Origin: Lachnospiraceae bacterium UBA4711
GTDB lineage: Bacteria > Bacillota > Clostridia > Lachnospirales > Lachnospiraceae
DNA length: 15,459 bases
Direction of reading: 5' to 3'
NCBI GenBank assembly: GCA_002404515.1
Contig: DHJV01000108.1
Coordinates: 16,884 to 32,342 of the forward strand
Under the pieces are notes generated by a model that saw only the letters and a program-made list of their open reading frames with translations, was not told the DNA's origin and ran no database searches. This document shows, one piece after another, positions 14,195-15,459 of the stretch. Within the stretch, counting starts at the first letter, position 1, and every line of letters starts with the position of its first letter. The translations under genes and the position numbers were made by a program.

Positions 14195-15262
14195 ATGGGT
14201 TATAAGTCATTGATCATCAATCCGGGTTCTACATCTACAAAGATTGGTGTATTTGAAGATGAGACATTGTTGTTCGAGGAGACACTGCGTCATTCGACAG
14301 AGGAGATCGCGCAGTTCGATTCCATCGTTGCACAGAAGGACTTCCGTAAGGATGTTATCGCTAAGGTTTTAGCTGAGAACAATTTCGATATCAAGACACT
14401 GGATGTTGTTGTAGGCCGTGGCGGTCTGCTGAAGCCAATTCCGGGCGGTACATACACAGTTACAGATGAGCTGGTAAAGGATCTGGTAGAGGCAAAACGT
14501 GGCGAGCATGCATCAAACCTCGGTGGTATTCTGGCAAAGGATTTCGCAGACGAGCTTGGAATCCCTGCGTATATCGTAGATCCGGTTGTTGTTGATGAGA
14601 TGCAGGATGTAGCAAGACTTTCCGGACACCCGGAGCTTCCTAGAACAAGTATCTTCCATGCACTGAACCAGAAGGCAGTTGCAAAGCGTTATGCCAAGGA
14701 AGTTGGTAAGAAGTATGAGGACTTGAATCTTATCGTTGTTCATATGGGTGGCGGTGTTTCCGTTGGTGCTCATACAGGCGGAAAGGTTGTAGATGTATTC
14801 AATGCATTGGATGGCGATGGCGCATTCTCACCAGAACGTGCCGGTGGTGTTCCAAACGGCGAGCTGGTTCGTCTGTGCTACTCAGGAAAGTACACAGAGA
14901 AGGAAATGATCAAGCAGCTTGTTGGTAAGGCAGGCTTTAATGCATACTGCGGTTCCAATGATGCAAGAGATATTGAGGCTATGGCAAAGAATGGCGACAA
15001 GCATGCACAGCTTGTATTTGACGCATTCTTATATCAGGTATCAAAGGATATCGGAGCACAGGCAGCTGTTCTCTCTGGTAAGGTTGATCAGATCATCCTG
15101 ACAGGTGGTATCGCATATGGCAAGTATGCAACCGAAGAGATCACAAAGAGAGTACAGTTCATCGCACCGGTTACTGTATATGGTGGCGAGGACGAACTTC
15201 TTGCTCTGGCACAGGGCGCACTTCGAGTATTAAATGGCGAGGAAGAAGCAAAGGTTTACTAA
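14195..15262 (+). CDS. buk: butyrate kinase
   Basis: This encodes a 355-aa acetokinase-family (ASKHA fold) enzyme. It transfers phosphate from butyryl phosphate to ADP, giving butyrate and ATP, the energy-conserving end of butyrate fermentation. Motifs are INPGSTSTKIGVF (8-20, phosphate 1), GRGG (74-77), VVHMGGGVSVGAH (181-193, phosphate 2), FSPERAGG (211-218) and ILTGGIAYG (301-309, adenosine region). Length fits butyrate kinase rather than the longer ~400-aa acetate kinase. AGGAGG lies at 14181-14186, 8 nt before ATG. Its presence beside ptb shows the organism can use the kinase route. Confidence 0.97.
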   Translation: MGYKSLIINPGSTSTKIGVFEDETLLFEETLRHSTEEIAQFDSIVAQKDFRKDVIAKVLAENNFDIKTLDVVVGRGGLLKPIPGGTYTVTDELVKDLVEAKRGEHASNLGGILAKDFADELGIPAYIVDPVVVDEMQDVARLSGHPELPRTSIFHALNQKAVAKRYAKEVGKKYEDLNLIVVHMGGGVSVGAHTGGKVVDVFNALDGDGAFSPERAGGVPNGELVRLCYSGKYTEKEMIKQLVGKAGFNAYCGSNDARDIEAMAKNGDKHAQLVFDAFLYQVSKDIGAQAAVLSGKVDQIILTGGIAYGKYATEEITKRVQFIAPVTVYGGEDELLALAQGALRVLNGEEEAKVY

Positions 15263-15289
15263 GCGTAGACATATATTTGGAGGGATAGA

Positions 15290-15459
15290 ATGGACGAAAA
15301 TAACACACAGCAGCCGGGAGGTTCCCCGGATACGACTGGAAATGTGAATCCGCAGCAGCCGGGACAACCGGACATGACTGGATACGCAAATCCGCAACAG
15401 CCGGATACGACAGGATATTACGGACAGCAGCCGATGCAGCCGGACATGACCGGATATTA
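15290..15459 (+). CDS. start of a Pro/Gln-rich repeat protein (partial, cut by window end)
   Basis: The first 56 codons are open to the window edge. GGAGG (15279-15283) lies 6 nt before ATG 15290. The product is a low-complexity acidic region with repeats of the type QQPxxPDMTGY (for instance QPGQPDMTGYANP, then MQPDMTGY), without signal peptide so far. Such N-terminal tails often precede small membrane domains in Clostridia, but the domain is outside the window. It begins 27 nt after the buk stop with no terminator in between, so it may be the next gene of the same transcript. Confidence 0.8.
   Translation, partial: MDENNTQQPGGSPDTTGNVNPQQPGQPDMTGYANPQQPDTTGYYGQQPMQPDMTGY

Noticed and set aside
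1..15459. CRISPR arrays, prophage, insertion sequences, rRNA, attachment sites
   Set aside because: No regularly spaced repeats, transposase or integrase genes, or rRNA sequence were found. The tRNA genes at the start show no duplicated 3' end nearby.

Overview
The window looks like chromosome from a Gram-positive gut-type Clostridia, most likely a Lachnospiraceae. The reasons are the protein families present, strong AGGAGG-type ribosome binding sites, a glmS-ribozyme-controlled glmS, an agr-type peptide signalling locus and a ptb-buk butyrate operon. A buk-type butyrate producer (Coprococcus or Butyrivibrio-like) fits better than a Roseburia-like one, but this is inference from gene content; no species marker is visible. 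All recognised genes lie on the + strand. I see no phage, transposase, CRISPR array or rRNA.

Layout. Positions 1-136 hold the tail of a tRNA (probably Asn), a complete tRNA-Cys and an intrinsic terminator. Positions 137-3119 carry a small membrane zinc-ribbon protein, a DUF5685-like protein, a J-domain protein with a cysteine-rich tail, and a Maf nucleotide pyrophosphatase. A 216-bp stretch that is self-complementary along nearly its whole length (1526-1741) separates the DUF5685-like and J-domain genes. Positions 3120-3561 are non-coding but contain what looks like an independent small RNA gene: promoter, about 240 nt of structured RNA and an intrinsic terminator. A separate promoter for the next gene follows. 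Positions 3562-6556 encode a TerB-like/AAA+ ATPase and, one base later, a short-form Orn/Lys/Arg decarboxylase.

Positions 6594-9409 form an agr-like quorum-sensing locus: LytTR response regulator, AgrC-type histidine kinase, AgrB peptidase and a 47-codon AgrD-type precursor. The precursor has no cysteine, so its predicted pheromone would have to be a serine lactone. A strong terminator closes the locus. Positions 9461-11550 carry a promoter, the glmS ribozyme and glmS. A MATE-family transporter without a visible Shine-Dalgarno sequence follows (11603-12940).

The last section (12923-15262) starts with a promoter inside the end of the MATE gene and contains a 72-aa lysine-rich single-span protein, phosphate butyryltransferase and butyrate kinase. 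These two enzymes convert butyryl-CoA to butyrate and ATP. The window ends inside a gene whose product begins with Pro/Gln-rich repeats.

The items most worth following are the cysteine-less AgrD, the candidate structured RNA at about 3248-3487, and the large intergenic palindrome at 1526-1741.
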